A DNA stretch of 64,000 nucleotides from an uncultured Dorea sp. (GCA_910578865.1 CAJTRM010000003.1:62001-126000), one strand, 5' to 3'; positions 35,705 through 44,579 are shown, numbered from the stretch's first letter. Notes: a model not told the origin generated them from the sequence alone. Program-made: numbers and translations.

Positions 35705-37444
35705 ATGGAAGTAAAATCAAAGTATAGTTATTCTAAACAAATCTCGAAAAGGCGAAATTATGGAAAACTAGACGAGGCGATAAATATTGCAATAGAAGCA
35801 AAGAAAAATTATCCTGACGAAAATATTTTTGAAAAAATTTTGGGTGATTTATATCTGCAGAATGGAAATTACGAGGAAGCAGGAAATGCTTATATTAATT
35901 TTTTGATAAAGATTGATGATAATATACAATATGTTAAACATTTTGCTAAATTTATGGAAAGATATGCGGAATCAGTAGATGATTTGAGCGGATATCTGTT
36001 ACAAGTGCAGAATATATTGGATAAAAAAATAAGAAATGAGAATGTTATAGTAAGCATATGTGAAATTATTTCACATTATGTAGAATATCCGGAGATTAAG
36101 TTTTTTTCTCATGATAAAAGTTTAAAAGAAGCAAAAGCCTATATTAATAAAATTGAAAAAAGTTGTAAATTTTATATTTTATATTATAAAATTTTATGTA
36201 TAAATCACACTAAAGATAATAGAAATATTGATAAGTATGTTGTTTCATTGATTGAAAAGAAAGCCCGATACACAGAGGCGCTGTTGTTGATTGTGAAAGT
36301 TTTAAAGCACGATCAAGATCGTGTTGCCGTAAGAACTTTGTTTCGAATATGCAGAAAATTAGATGATTATTCAGAAGCAGAAAAGTATATAGTTTTACAT
36401 CCGAGTATCGAAAATCAAAGCGAATTTAACATATTATATGAACTAGTATTCTATTATTCCAAAATTGGAAATATAGAAAATCGTAATAATGCGTTAAAGA
36501 AAATAAAAAAATGTGGGCGTAACAGTGTTCCAATTATGAGAACATTATATAATTTCTACTTGCAATTTGGTATGCTTGATGAAGCAGTAGAAATAAAAGA
36601 TATCATAACTGAGATACAAAGAGTAAAAAAAGAAACCTCTAATGTAAATAGAAATGAGCAGGAAAATGATTCGGCAGAGGCGTTAGTAAAGGCTATTAAA
36701 GAATTATTTACGGAACTTGAGCATAGCAGAAAACTTATTTCTATGAGTGAATTATTAAAAGGTTTTTCCCATGAGCTGGGGCAGCCCATTACCAATATAC
36801 GTTATGGTGTGCAGTTATTTCAGATGAAAATGGAAAAAGGGATAAATACAAATGAGGAATTGAAAATATTATTTGAAAATATCTTATCACAAACATATAG
36901 AATAAAAAATATGTTAGCGAGATTTTCTCCTATTACATCTGAAAAAAATACTGAAACAAATTTTAGTGTAACAAAGGAAATTAAGGAAGTTTTTGGAGAA
37001 TTTTCATCGAGATTGAGTAAAGAAAATATTGAGTGGAAAGTAGAATCGAATGCAGATTTTTCTTTGTTCGGGGATAATATAAAATTTGATCAGATCTTTT
37101 ATAATCTGATAGGAAATGCTATATATGCGATAAACGAAAAGGGGGAGCGAGGAGCTATTTTAGTTACGGTTTCAGAAAATGAAACAGAATTTAATATAAC
37201 ATTTGAGGATAATGGAATAGGGATTGCTCCAGAATATATGGGAAAAATTTTCGATCCTTTTTTTACAACGAAAGAGCGTTCCAGTGATGAAAATGGAGGC
37301 GGCGAGGGACTTGGCTTATATATCATATGGAATATTGTAAGAATGTTTGATGGAGACATTAAAGTGGACAGGGAATATCAAAACGGAGCAAAATTTATAA
37401 TCAATATATTGAAAAAAGAAAATGAGAGGTATAGATATGAATGA
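35705..37444 (+). CDS. Cytosolic TPR-histidine kinase (Detocs DtcA-like)
   Basis: 579 residues, no membrane segment. Residues ~1-320 are helical repeats of TPR type (for example GKLDEAINIAIEAKKNYPDE and GNYEEAGNAYINFL). A linker coiled coil follows, then a HisKA domain with the phospho-acceptor His356 in GFSHELGQP. The ATPase domain has N (FYNLIGNAIYAI), G1 (DNGIGIAPE), F (FDPFFTTK) and G2 (GEGLGLYI) boxes. Soluble kinases with TPR sensors coupled to a lone receiver are the architecture of DtcA in the Detocs anti-phage system. The coding sequence is very AT-rich compared with flanking genes. It overlaps the receiver gene by 8 bases. Confidence 0.85.
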   Translation: MEVKSKYSYSKQISKRRNYGKLDEAINIAIEAKKNYPDENIFEKILGDLYLQNGNYEEAGNAYINFLIKIDDNIQYVKHFAKFMERYAESVDDLSGYLLQVQNILDKKIRNENVIVSICEIISHYVEYPEIKFFSHDKSLKEAKAYINKIEKSCKFYILYYKILCINHTKDNRNIDKYVVSLIEKKARYTEALLLIVKVLKHDQDRVAVRTLFRICRKLDDYSEAEKYIVLHPSIENQSEFNILYELVFYYSKIGNIENRNNALKKIKKCGRNSVPIMRTLYNFYLQFGMLDEAVEIKDIITEIQRVKKETSNVNRNEQENDSAEALVKAIKELFTELEHSRKLISMSELLKGFSHELGQPITNIRYGVQLFQMKMEKGINTNEELKILFENILSQTYRIKNMLARFSPITSEKNTETNFSVTKEIKEVFGEFSSRLSKENIEWKVESNADFSLFGDNIKFDQIFYNLIGNAIYAINEKGERGAILVTVSENETEFNITFEDNGIGIAPEYMGKIFDPFFTTKERSSDENGGGEGLGLYIIWNIVRMFDGDIKVDREYQNGAKFIINILKKENERYRYE

Positions 37445-37859
37445 AATATTAATTATTGAAGATGAAATAATGACTGCTAAAACTGTAAAAGAGGCTTTAG
37501 AGTTGAATGAAATGAAAGTAGAGATTGCTGAAGATGGAATAAAAGGGTTAGATTTAATTAAAAAGAACAATTATGATTTGATTTTGCTTGATCTGAAAAT
37601 GCCTAAACTTAGTGGAGAGGATATACTGAAAGAAATCAGGAAAACCAGGCCATATGTTTTTGTGATCATATATACTAATTTTAGTGAATTTGCGGATATA
37701 AAGGCATTAACTAATATAGGCATAGACGGTTATGTTAACAAGGGACCAGATGCCGACCTGAAAGAATTAGTGAATATAATTAAAGAAAAACTAGAACCAT
37801 TTTCTACAGAAGATTTAGAAAACATAGTGGAAGCGGCTCAAATACAGGAAGAGGAGTAG
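37437..37859 (+). CDS. Stand-alone response-regulator receiver domain (Detocs DtcB-like)
   Basis: 140 residues from the ATG at 37437, which has GAGAGG upstream and overlaps the kinase stop. It is a receiver domain only: acidic pair Asp9/Glu10, phospho-acceptor Asp52 in LLDLKMP, Thr80 and Lys102. About 25 residues of acidic tail follow, with no DNA-binding or other output domain. Such single-domain receivers act as phosphate sinks or bind partners; DtcB in Detocs is of this kind. The PIN gene follows 9 bases after the stop, so all three are one operon. Confidence 0.85.
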   Translation: MNEILIIEDEIMTAKTVKEALELNEMKVEIAEDGIKGLDLIKKNNYDLILLDLKMPKLSGEDILKEIRKTRPYVFVIIYTNFSEFADIKALTNIGIDGYVNKGPDADLKELVNIIKEKLEPFSTEDLENIVEAAQIQEEE

Positions 37860-37868
37860 TAAATATTG

Positions 37869-38440
37869 ATGAGGAGATATTTGTTAGATACAAATGCTTT
37901 TTTGAAATGCTTGGTTTTTTGGCAGGGAGGAATGTAAGGCCAGATGCATATGATTTTGAAGAAATAATGCAAGGGGAATGTTATATTTCAAAGATTACGG
38001 AATTGGAGATTTTGTCTGTGATCGGGAAATATGGAAGGGGAGCACCCTCACAATGGCAGAATTGTAATCGTCAAATTGCAGCCGATGGCACAAAATGCAC
38101 CCATCAATTTTTCCAAAAAGGCTGTAAGCCCTGGAATAAACGTTTGTGTACACATATGAGAAAGTTAGTGAAAGAAATGATTGATGGCACGAGTCCCATT
38201 ATTACACTTCATGTTTTGGATATTGCTCAAGATATCATAGATCGTGCGGAAGGTTTCATGATGCATGCGGTAAAATATAAATTTGGGGCACAGGATGCAT
38301 TGATTGCTGCAACAGCTATTGCTCATTCGGGTGCAGCAGACCCGTTGTTTGTTGTTACTTCGGATAGAGCTTTGATGGCTGCTATGAAGGAGGAAGGAAT
38401 AGATTTCATTGTGCCGGGAATTACAATAAGCGATTCTTAG
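37869..38440 (+). pseudogene. PIN-domain nuclease gene with a 5'-proximal frameshift
   Basis: From the ATG at 37869 (AGAGGAG upstream) the frame starts as a typical PIN strand, RRYLLDTNAF, with the first catalytic Asp. It stops at 37935-37937. The -1 frame from about 37905 continues the domain to 38440: GRNVRPDAYDF, a conserved acidic ITELEIL, GAQDALIAATAIA and VVTSDRAL carry the other acidic residues. Restoring one A in the AAA run near 37905 gives an intact ~190-residue protein. A Cys/His-rich insert (CNRQ, KCTHQ, GCKPW, LCTHM) in the middle could bind zinc. PIN domains are RNases, often toxins or effectors. Confidence 0.75.
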
Positions 38441-38603
38441 GAAGAGCATGGTATGGTGAAAACTACATATTTGGCTGTCGGTATTTATGCTAAGCATCTG
38501 CTGTGATCATAATCAGTCTATAAGCCCATCGCATTCTACTCCTGAGGGGTGTTTTTTTCATTCCATTATCAGCTATTATTATCTTGTCGGAGGGGGTAAC
38601 AGT

Positions 38604-38894
38604 ATGGATCTTATTCAGATAGGAAAATACATTGCAGGGAAGAGGAAGGGCTTAGGATTAACACAGAAGCAGCTTGCAGTGCAAATAGGCATGAGTGATA
38701 AATCGGTTTCCAAATGGGAGCAGGGTATTTGTCTGCCGGATGTGTCCGTTTATATGGAATTTGTTCAGGAAATGGAAAAAGGGGAAGTTGAAGAAAATAA
38801 TGATTATGTCTATTATTTTACATTTCAGTTTGCCAAAGACCAGTCACAGAGGAGAGATGGAAATGGAAAACAGTATGGAAATAAATCCGATTGA
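38604..38894 (+). CDS. XRE-family helix-turn-helix regulator, probably truncated
   Basis: 96 residues from the ATG at 38604, behind GGAGGGGG; an in-frame upstream ATG at 38487 has no support. Residues ~5-55 form a Cro/CI-type helix-turn-helix (GLTQKQLAVQIGMSDKSVSKWEQG) ending LPDVSVYME, where relatives continue into a regulatory region. After that point the sequence is unrelated (EMEKGEVEEN and on), suggesting a deletion fusion. It overlaps the next ORF by 32 bases in another frame. Targets are unknown; the neighbouring orphan protein or the PIN operon are possible. Confidence 0.65.
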   Translation: MDLIQIGKYIAGKRKGLGLTQKQLAVQIGMSDKSVSKWEQGICLPDVSVYMEFVQEMEKGEVEENNDYVYYFTFQFAKDQSQRRDGNGKQYGNKSD

Positions 38895-39363
38895 CAAAAA
38901 ACAAGAAATCTGCTATTTGCTGCAACAACTAAACTTTCAATATGAAATTCACACTTCAAATTCTGAAGAGGAATATGAATATTTAGACGAAACGGATATC
39001 TGTATTACGATACCAAATTCAAATTGTGAATATCCAATATATATAGATTTAGAAGATGATGGAGAATTTACTTTATCATTTTATAAGTGGCACACGCATT
39101 ATTGTTGTTATGAATGGGATTATAACCAATTATGTGAAGATTTGACCGATATTTTGAAAAATAATAAATGTGTAATCATTATAAACAGTAACAAAAGATG
39201 GCTGTGTAGTTTTTTGTCAGAAACAAAGGTTGATAAAACCTATAATTATGATAATGATATTAGGAGGTTGTCAAAAGAATTTCAAGAAGAAATAAAAGAA
39301 TTAAAAGGTAATGTGGAATTATTTTATTGGAATATAAAAGAGAATATAGTAATAGATCTTTAG
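38863..39363 (+). CDS. Small acidic protein of unknown function (immunity-protein-like look)
   Basis: 166 residues from the ATG at 38863, chosen because GGAG lies 8 bases upstream; ATGs at 38857 and 38875 are alternatives. It is acidic and rich in Tyr, Asp and Asn, with a predicted alpha/beta pattern (EICYLLQQLNFQYEIH, then ICITIPN, PIYIDLEDDGEFTLSFY). No known motif is seen. Small acidic soluble proteins of this kind are common among polymorphic-toxin immunity proteins, but no toxin gene is near, so this is only a resemblance. Strongly AT-rich, like the kinase operon. Confidence 0.55.
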   Translation: MENSMEINPIDKKQEICYLLQQLNFQYEIHTSNSEEEYEYLDETDICITIPNSNCEYPIYIDLEDDGEFTLSFYKWHTHYCCYEWDYNQLCEDLTDILKNNKCVIIINSNKRWLCSFLSETKVDKTYNYDNDIRRLSKEFQEEIKELKGNVELFYWNIKENIVIDL

Positions 39364-40091
39364 GGGCAGATTTTGGCTTGCATCATCAAATTAACAAAAG
39401 ATTCCATTGCAGGGCTCACCCATTTGTTTTTATTGTATCCGCACACCGCAGAGATCTGCACATCTGAAATGTCAGTTTTGATTTCCGCCAATTCACCGCT
39501 GTTCATTTCATCCTGAACAGCGAAAGTAGGCAGGAAAGAGATCCCTACATTATTTTTTACCAGATTTTTGATCGTATGTATGCTCCACAGTTCGATTGTG
39601 TGGTCAAGCAAGATTGATTTGTCCCGCAAATATTTCTCGAAAATCTGCCGGAAGATACAGTTCTGTTCATTAATGATCAGAGAAAGAGGGATTCTCTGAC
39701 CTGGTGTAGTAAAGTCGGGAAATAATCTCTTTGTTTCGGGAGAAGCCACTAATGTCAGAGAACATTTTCCAAATGGAAATGTAGTGATACTGTCGTCAAA
39801 TCCCCCGACGTCTTCATAAAATATCCCCAGATCTAAAGAACCCTTGAGAAGCTCATCCCGGATATCATAGCAGTTCATAGACTGAAGGATTAATTTTGTA
39901 TTGGGAGCCTGCAGGTGAAATTTTTTCAGAATTGAAGGTATACGGTAGCAAAGCAATGTTTCTCCAACACCCAGCTTTAAATTTCCCTTATATTCAGCCA
40001 GATCATTTTCAAAGCAATGCAGCCTGTCAACGGACAGCAGTACATCTCTGACATAAGGGCATAATTGTTCGCCTGCCTTTGAGGGCAGCAT
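39360..40091 (-). pseudogene. LysR-family regulator lacking its DNA-binding domain
   Basis: 243 codons covering only the linker (KAGEQLCPYVRDVLLSVD) and the whole substrate-binding domain (KLGVGETLLCY ... ICGYN-like end). Relatives have about 60 more N-terminal residues with the helix-turn-helix, but upstream the sequence is unrelated and soon becomes the divergent acetyltransferase gene. The 5' end was therefore deleted. No good ribosome site precedes the ATG at 40091. It cannot work as a DNA-binding regulator. Confidence 0.75.
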
Positions 40092-40165
40092 TCATTTGAT
40101 TTGATGTATTGTTGATGCTATTATATCCGAAAAGGAGAAAGAAAGCAAGAAAGAGAGGAAGAGAA

Positions 40166-40665
40166 ATGACCACGCTTGAACCGGCACGGATAGAAGAGAT
40201 TGATGTATGTATGGAGATCATTAAGGAAGGAAAGAAATTTCAGGAAGAACAGGGCTTCACACAATGGACGGACGACTATCCTGATACAGATACGATCCGA
40301 AGCGATATTGAGAATATAAAGGGGTATGTCCTGAAAATGGAAGGTAAAATTGCCGGATATATGTGTATTGATTTTGACGGTGAGCCTGCGTATGACGATA
40401 TTCAGGGGAAATGGAGGTCAGAGGGGCCATATGCCGTTATTCACCGGATGGCATTTCGGAAAGAGTTCAGGGGAAGAGGTCTGACAGATATCACATTTAA
40501 GCTGATCGAAGACTTATGTATTGAAAATGACATTCACTGTATCAGGGTTGATACGGATTTTCTAATAAGCGGATGCAGCATATTTTTAAGAAGAACGGAT
40601 TTGAAAATTGCGGTGAGATTATCTTTCAGGGGAGCGGGAAATTAGCATATGATAAGGCGCTTTGA
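40166..40665 (+). pseudogene. GNAT-family N-acetyltransferase with a late frameshift
   Basis: The start at 40166 follows GAGGAAGAG. The GNAT fold is seen through the acetyl-CoA loop region (MAFRKEFRGRGLT, near residue 105) and up to VDTDF. There the frame is lost: one base, probably a C near 40562, is missing. In the other frame the normal ending NKRMQHIFKKNGF ... GSGKLAYDKAL follows and stops at 40665. The uncorrected frame ends at 40645 with an unrelated tail. Without the last strand and helix, activity is doubtful. Confidence 0.8.
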
Positions 40666-40742
40666 AACGTACGCCGCCGAACGCACAATGGTTTCAGTCA
40701 ATAAAACCGGGTGCACGGTGAAGCTGTAACAGTAAAAACTAT

Positions 40743-40805
40743 AAAACCGCAGGAACTGCATGCTTTGACCGGATAACGGAGCAATGCAGTTTCTGCGGTT
40801 TTTAT
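40743..40805 (+). terminator. Strong bidirectional terminator
   Basis: AAAACCGCAG..AACTGCAT pairs with ATGCAGTT.CTGCGGTTTTT (40743-40761 with 40784-40803). A-runs and T-runs flank both sides. It serves the minus-strand DapA-like gene and any plus-strand read-through from the acetyltransferase pseudogene. Confidence 0.85.
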
Positions 40806-40809
40806 TGGA

Positions 40810-41718
40810 TTAATACCGGAGAGGGATATGCGCTGTCCTGCACAGTTCTTCCAGTTCTTGTTTCAGTCTGGATATTTCGCCGATTTCTATGGAAAGCTGG
40901 GGCAGGCGCATGAAGCCCTGCATAATTCCCCGAAGCTTTAATGCTTCTTTAAAATAAGACATATTTTTCCCGCATTTCAGAATATCACAGAAGCGGATGC
41001 AGATCTTTTGCCAGTATTTCATGCCCGGAATATCATTTTTTAAGTATGATTCATACACCTTTACAAAAGGTTCGGGAAAGACTCCGGCTACACCGGAAAC
41101 GGTTCCGTTACAGCCGAGCATCAGAAGAGCCGAAAGGGCTTTGTCATATCCGTGAAGGACAGAAAAGCGTCGATCGTTGATTCCGAGATAACTGATCGTG
41201 CGGTCGAGGTCGGCATAACTGTACTTGATACCAATGATGTTCGGCGCGTCCTTGCAGATCCGTTCTATGGTCTCCGGCAGGATATCGTTGGCCGCGCATT
41301 GGGGAATGTTGTAAATATAGATTGGGAAATCAGGTGTACGGCCGGCAAGGGAGACATAGTAGTGATACAATTCTTCTGACGAGGCGTGGAAAAACTGCGG
41401 GGTGACGATGCCTGCGCCGTCCGCTCCGGCGGATTTTGCATGGCACAGGAGATCGGCAGTTTCGTTCATTGTCATTGCGCCGCAGTGGATAAAGACCGTT
41501 GTCTTTCCTGCCGATGTGTCTACCACAGTCTCAGCAATTTTTTTCCGCTCCTTTGGTGTCAGCCGGAGCATTTCTCCGGTCGTCCCGCAGGGATACAGGC
41601 AGTTTACACCGGATGTGATGAGGAAGTCTGTCAGATTCTTTAAGGAGGGGATGTCGATGTCCCCTTCCTCGTAAAAAGGAGTAGTCATTGCTGCCGTTAT
41701 ACCATATAAATGCTTCAT
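40810..41718 (-). CDS. Dihydrodipicolinate synthase/N-acetylneuraminate lyase-family aldolase
   Basis: 302 residues, typical DapA/NAL length. The pyruvate-binding GTTGE motif is at ~45, the conserved Tyr in IYIYNIP at ~135 and the Schiff-base Lys in IGIKYSYAD at ~160. The family cleaves or forms 2-oxo acids through a lysine imine. It is the last gene of a minus-strand sugar operon, so cleavage of a 2-keto-3-deoxy sugar acid is more likely than lysine synthesis. It overlaps the upstream oxidoreductase by 4 bases. Confidence 0.9.
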   Translation of the reverse strand: MKHLYGITAAMTTPFYEEGDIDIPSLKNLTDFLITSGVNCLYPCGTTGEMLRLTPKERKKIAETVVDTSAGKTTVFIHCGAMTMNETADLLCHAKSAGADGAGIVTPQFFHASSEELYHYYVSLAGRTPDFPIYIYNIPQCAANDILPETIERICKDAPNIIGIKYSYADLDRTISYLGINDRRFSVLHGYDKALSALLMLGCNGTVSGVAGVFPEPFVKVYESYLKNDIPGMKYWQKICIRFCDILKCGKNMSYFKEALKLRGIMQGFMRLPQLSIEIGEISRLKQELEELCRTAHIPLRY

Positions 41719-42701
41719 ATTTTTTGCTCACCGGCCTTTCTGTTAATATGATCAAGAATTCTTCGTACATTCAGCATAGAAGAAAGCCCGGACGCAGGCG
41801 GCAGACTGTACAGTGAATCGGAAAGGCATTTGTCGGCATATGCTGCGTAGTACGTATCGCTGTCTGTGTCCATGGAGAAGATGCGGGGTGGTTTGCCGAA
41901 GATACGGATCTCAAGCTGACCGTTTTCAATTATATACATACCGTTTCGAGTGGTGATTGCCCATCGGTTGATCCGTTTCCCGGACTGGTACATAGGATAA
42001 GAGTAGCCGGTTTCTATAGTTACGGATGCCGTTCCCATCTGAAGCAGGGCTATGGCATGAGTTTCAACGTCAATATCCTTGTCTGCGTAATGGAACCGGC
42101 TGGCAAGCACATCTGCTGTCGGGGCGCCGGTCAGTGTAAGTGCAAGGTCAATAAAATGCACGCCCAGGTTGGTCATGCAGCCTCCGCCCGAGGTTTCGGC
42201 ATGCAGCATCCATGGAGAGGTGCCAAGATACCTGTCCGGAGGCCCGGCAATGAAGCTGAAATCCATGTGTAGGATATCTTCGGGAGCGATTTCGTTTTTT
42301 AACAGCTCCAGCAGCGGTGAGCAATGCCAGATAAACGGGACGGAGCAGTAGGTATGATATGTTTTATTGAGTTGTATAAGAGATTCGATCTGTCCGGCAT
42401 GTGTTCCGAGAGGCTTTTCGATGGAAAAGGGTATGCGGTTTTTGATCATCAGCCTGGCCAGCTCAGGCATTTCATTATGCGGAGCAAAGCAGAATGCAAA
42501 ATCAGGGCGTGTTTTACTGAGAAGCTCTTCCGGGGAAGCATAGGAACCGCATGATAAAAGGCCTGCAAGATTGCGGCGGCAGTCTGCATCCGGGTCAGAT
42601 ATGCCGCAGACAGAGTGCTTTTTTATACTTTCAAGATATAGAGGCATGTGCCAGTGGCTGCAGCCGAAGACGGCTATTTTCTGTTCTTTTTTTGAGTGCA
42701 T
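41715..42701 (-). CDS. Gfo/Idh/MocA-family oxidoreductase
   Basis: 328 residues from the ATG at 42701, which has AGAAGGAA upstream; the longer frame to 42731 would overlap the neighbouring gene. The N-terminal Rossmann domain starts IAVFGCSHWH, an unusual variant where GxGxxG is expected, and EKPLGTH carries the conserved EKP lysine. A C-terminal alpha/beta domain follows. The family oxidises or reduces sugar hydroxyls with NAD(P). The altered glycine motif suggests weak or atypical cofactor binding. It is in an operon with a second family member. Confidence 0.82.
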   Translation of the reverse strand: MHSKKEQKIAVFGCSHWHMPLYLESIKKHSVCGISDPDADCRRNLAGLLSCGSYASPEELLSKTRPDFAFCFAPHNEMPELARLMIKNRIPFSIEKPLGTHAGQIESLIQLNKTYHTYCSVPFIWHCSPLLELLKNEIAPEDILHMDFSFIAGPPDRYLGTSPWMLHAETSGGGCMTNLGVHFIDLALTLTGAPTADVLASRFHYADKDIDVETHAIALLQMGTASVTIETGYSYPMYQSGKRINRWAITTRNGMYIIENGQLEIRIFGKPPRIFSMDTDSDTYYAAYADKCLSDSLYSLPPASGLSSMLNVRRILDHINRKAGEQKI

Positions 42702-42720
42702 CGTATTCCTTCTTTCTGTT

Positions 42721-43617
42721 TCAGATCTCATTCAGGCAGTTTTTGATAAATTCGGCACTCTTTTTCATTCCGACAGAGGCGTCAGGAATGTCAAGGGGAT
42801 GCCATCTGCGTTCGTACTCCAGAGACAGCCAGCCGTCGTATCCGCACGACTTTAATTTTCTCAGGATTTCCTGCCATGGCAGGATTCCTTCACCTACGAT
42901 CCGTGTAGTTACAATCCGTTCTGATTCTTCCTGGTGAGTGACGTCTTTTGCAGAGGCGCGGCCTCCGGAAGATGAGGCATTGCTTTTAAAAATCAGGTCC
43001 TTGACATGGACGTATGCGATCCGGGATCCCTGGACGGCAATGGCCGTGTTAAAATCTTCCTTCCCGGTAAATGTAAGATTCGCCTGATCGTACAGGATAC
43101 GGACAGCGGGGTGGCCGATCTTTTGTGTCAGGCTGACGGTATCCTGTGCGGAAACGGTCATTGTATTAAAATGATTTTCTAAAACAAGGGTAACGCCGTA
43201 TTGTTCGGCGGTGTCGCCCAGGACATTCATAGATTCAGTGATCCGCCGGTAATTGTCAGGGGAAAAATCCTGAGGATGGACCGCCGTGCCTGCATAGAGG
43301 CGGATATATCCGGCGTTCAGGAAGCCGGCAAAAGATATTACATGTTTGATATCCTCGATATCCTTTTCCCGTAGTTTGCGGTCAGCGGAGTTAAAATGAC
43401 AATTGTAAGGGGTAAGGCACGCTATGTGCAGTCCCTCGGAAGACGCGGCAGATTTTACTGTGTTCAGAAGGGATTTGTCAGCCCTTCTGGGAATTCCACA
43501 TTTATAATCGTCCTGCACCACAATTTCGGCCCCGTCAAGCCCAATGGTGCCAAACAGCGATAAAGCTTCAGCAATGGTATATTCAGGAGTACCCATAGTG
43601 TGTCCGGCTATCAGCAT
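42721..43617 (-). CDS. Sugar phosphate isomerase/epimerase (xylose isomerase-like TIM barrel)
   Basis: 298 residues. The AP-endonuclease 2/xylose-isomerase-like TIM barrel is shown by the TLVLENHFNT strand (metal-binding Glu), the RILYDQANL strand (Asp), IAYVHVKD (His) and the C-terminal WLSLEYERRW (Glu), the usual divalent-metal site. It lies between two Gfo/Idh/MocA genes, a combination typical of inositol-like or keto-sugar catabolic loci. The exact sugar is unknown. Confidence 0.88.
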   Translation of the reverse strand: MLIAGHTMGTPEYTIAEALSLFGTIGLDGAEIVVQDDYKCGIPRRADKSLLNTVKSAASSEGLHIACLTPYNCHFNSADRKLREKDIEDIKHVISFAGFLNAGYIRLYAGTAVHPQDFSPDNYRRITESMNVLGDTAEQYGVTLVLENHFNTMTVSAQDTVSLTQKIGHPAVRILYDQANLTFTGKEDFNTAIAVQGSRIAYVHVKDLIFKSNASSSGGRASAKDVTHQEESERIVTTRIVGEGILPWQEILRKLKSCGYDGWLSLEYERRWHPLDIPDASVGMKKSAEFIKNCLNEI

Positions 43618-43637
43618 TTCTATTTCCTCCGATCTTT

Positions 43638-44579
43638 TCAGTCTAAAGCCGGCAGACCGGCTTTTCTCAATATTTTATCCATCAGTTCATGTGTCTTATA
43701 AGAATCCCGGGCATTGGTAAGGGGGATTTTGTTATTCAGGACGCAGTCAATAAAATGCTCGATGGCATAACGGAATCCCAGCTTGTCCACAACGGTTGCC
43801 CAGCCCATGGCCAGCGGTGTCATAGAGCGTGTGTGGGATTGCTCACTGTCTGTCACCGTGATGCTGTCCGGTGAGTTTACATAGACAGAAGTATGATTCC
43901 CGTGTGCTTCTATGGATTCGCCCCACTGTCCGGCACATCTGTCTGCTACAAGGATGCCGGAGGTGCCATGTTCAAATGTAAGATAAGCGGTGCAGGAGGA
44001 CTCGTAATAAGGATTCTCAAATAGAGCCGATGCGTGGACGGACGTACATTCTCCGCATAGATATCTCATAAGGTCGATCATGTGGATGGCGTTTTCCAGA
44101 GTGGCCCGGTATTCGGTTGCAGGGCGGTTCTTCTGGGCAATGATGACCTGGGGCGGTTTCGTCTTGTATACGGATTTTAATTCCTGGTACACAGGGGCGA
44201 AACGACGGTTAAAGCCAATCATCAGTTTGCGCCCGGTTTTCTCCGAGAGTTCCGCCATTGCATCAGCCTCCCTCAATGTCATTGCGAGTGGTTTTTCGCA
44301 GTACACATCGATTCCTGAGTTTAGCAGAAACTGTACATGTTCGGGATGGTTTTGCTTGGGAGACAGGACAAAAGCGCAGTCAAGGCCAAGAGAAACCAGT
44401 TCCTCAATCGAATGCACAGGGTGTGCGATATTGTAGCGTTCGCCTGCCCGGCATGCATTTTCATAATGTCCGGACAGAATTCCGCACAGTTCCACAGAGG
44501 TGTTTTTTGAAAGTTCCGGGAGATGTGCAATTTCGGCGATAGCGCCGGTGCCGATGATTCCTGTTCTGAGTTTTTTCAT
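43638..44579 (-). CDS. Gfo/Idh/MocA-family oxidoreductase
   Basis: 313 residues. Rossmann motif GIIGTGAIAE at the N-terminus, EKPLAMT with the conserved lysine at ~95, and GFNRRFAPVYQ typical of the dehydrogenase family; HMIDLMRYL gives the catalytic-region His/Asp. It likely catalyses NAD(P)-linked oxidation of a sugar. With the other oxidoreductase and the isomerase it could perform an oxidise-isomerise-reduce sequence on a glycoside product imported by the divergent ABC system. Confidence 0.88.
   Translation of the reverse strand: MKKLRTGIIGTGAIAEIAHLPELSKNTSVELCGILSGHYENACRAGERYNIAHPVHSIEELVSLGLDCAFVLSPKQNHPEHVQFLLNSGIDVYCEKPLAMTLREADAMAELSEKTGRKLMIGFNRRFAPVYQELKSVYKTKPPQVIIAQKNRPATEYRATLENAIHMIDLMRYLCGECTSVHASALFENPYYESSCTAYLTFEHGTSGILVADRCAGQWGESIEAHGNHTSVYVNSPDSITVTDSEQSHTRSMTPLAMGWATVVDKLGFRYAIEHFIDCVLNNKIPLTNARDSYKTHELMDKILRKAGLPALD

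Noticed and set aside
37905..37925. Programmed -1 frameshifting in the PIN gene
   Set aside because: No X-XXY-YYZ slippery heptamer in the right phase and no obvious downstream stem; a one-base deletion explains it better.
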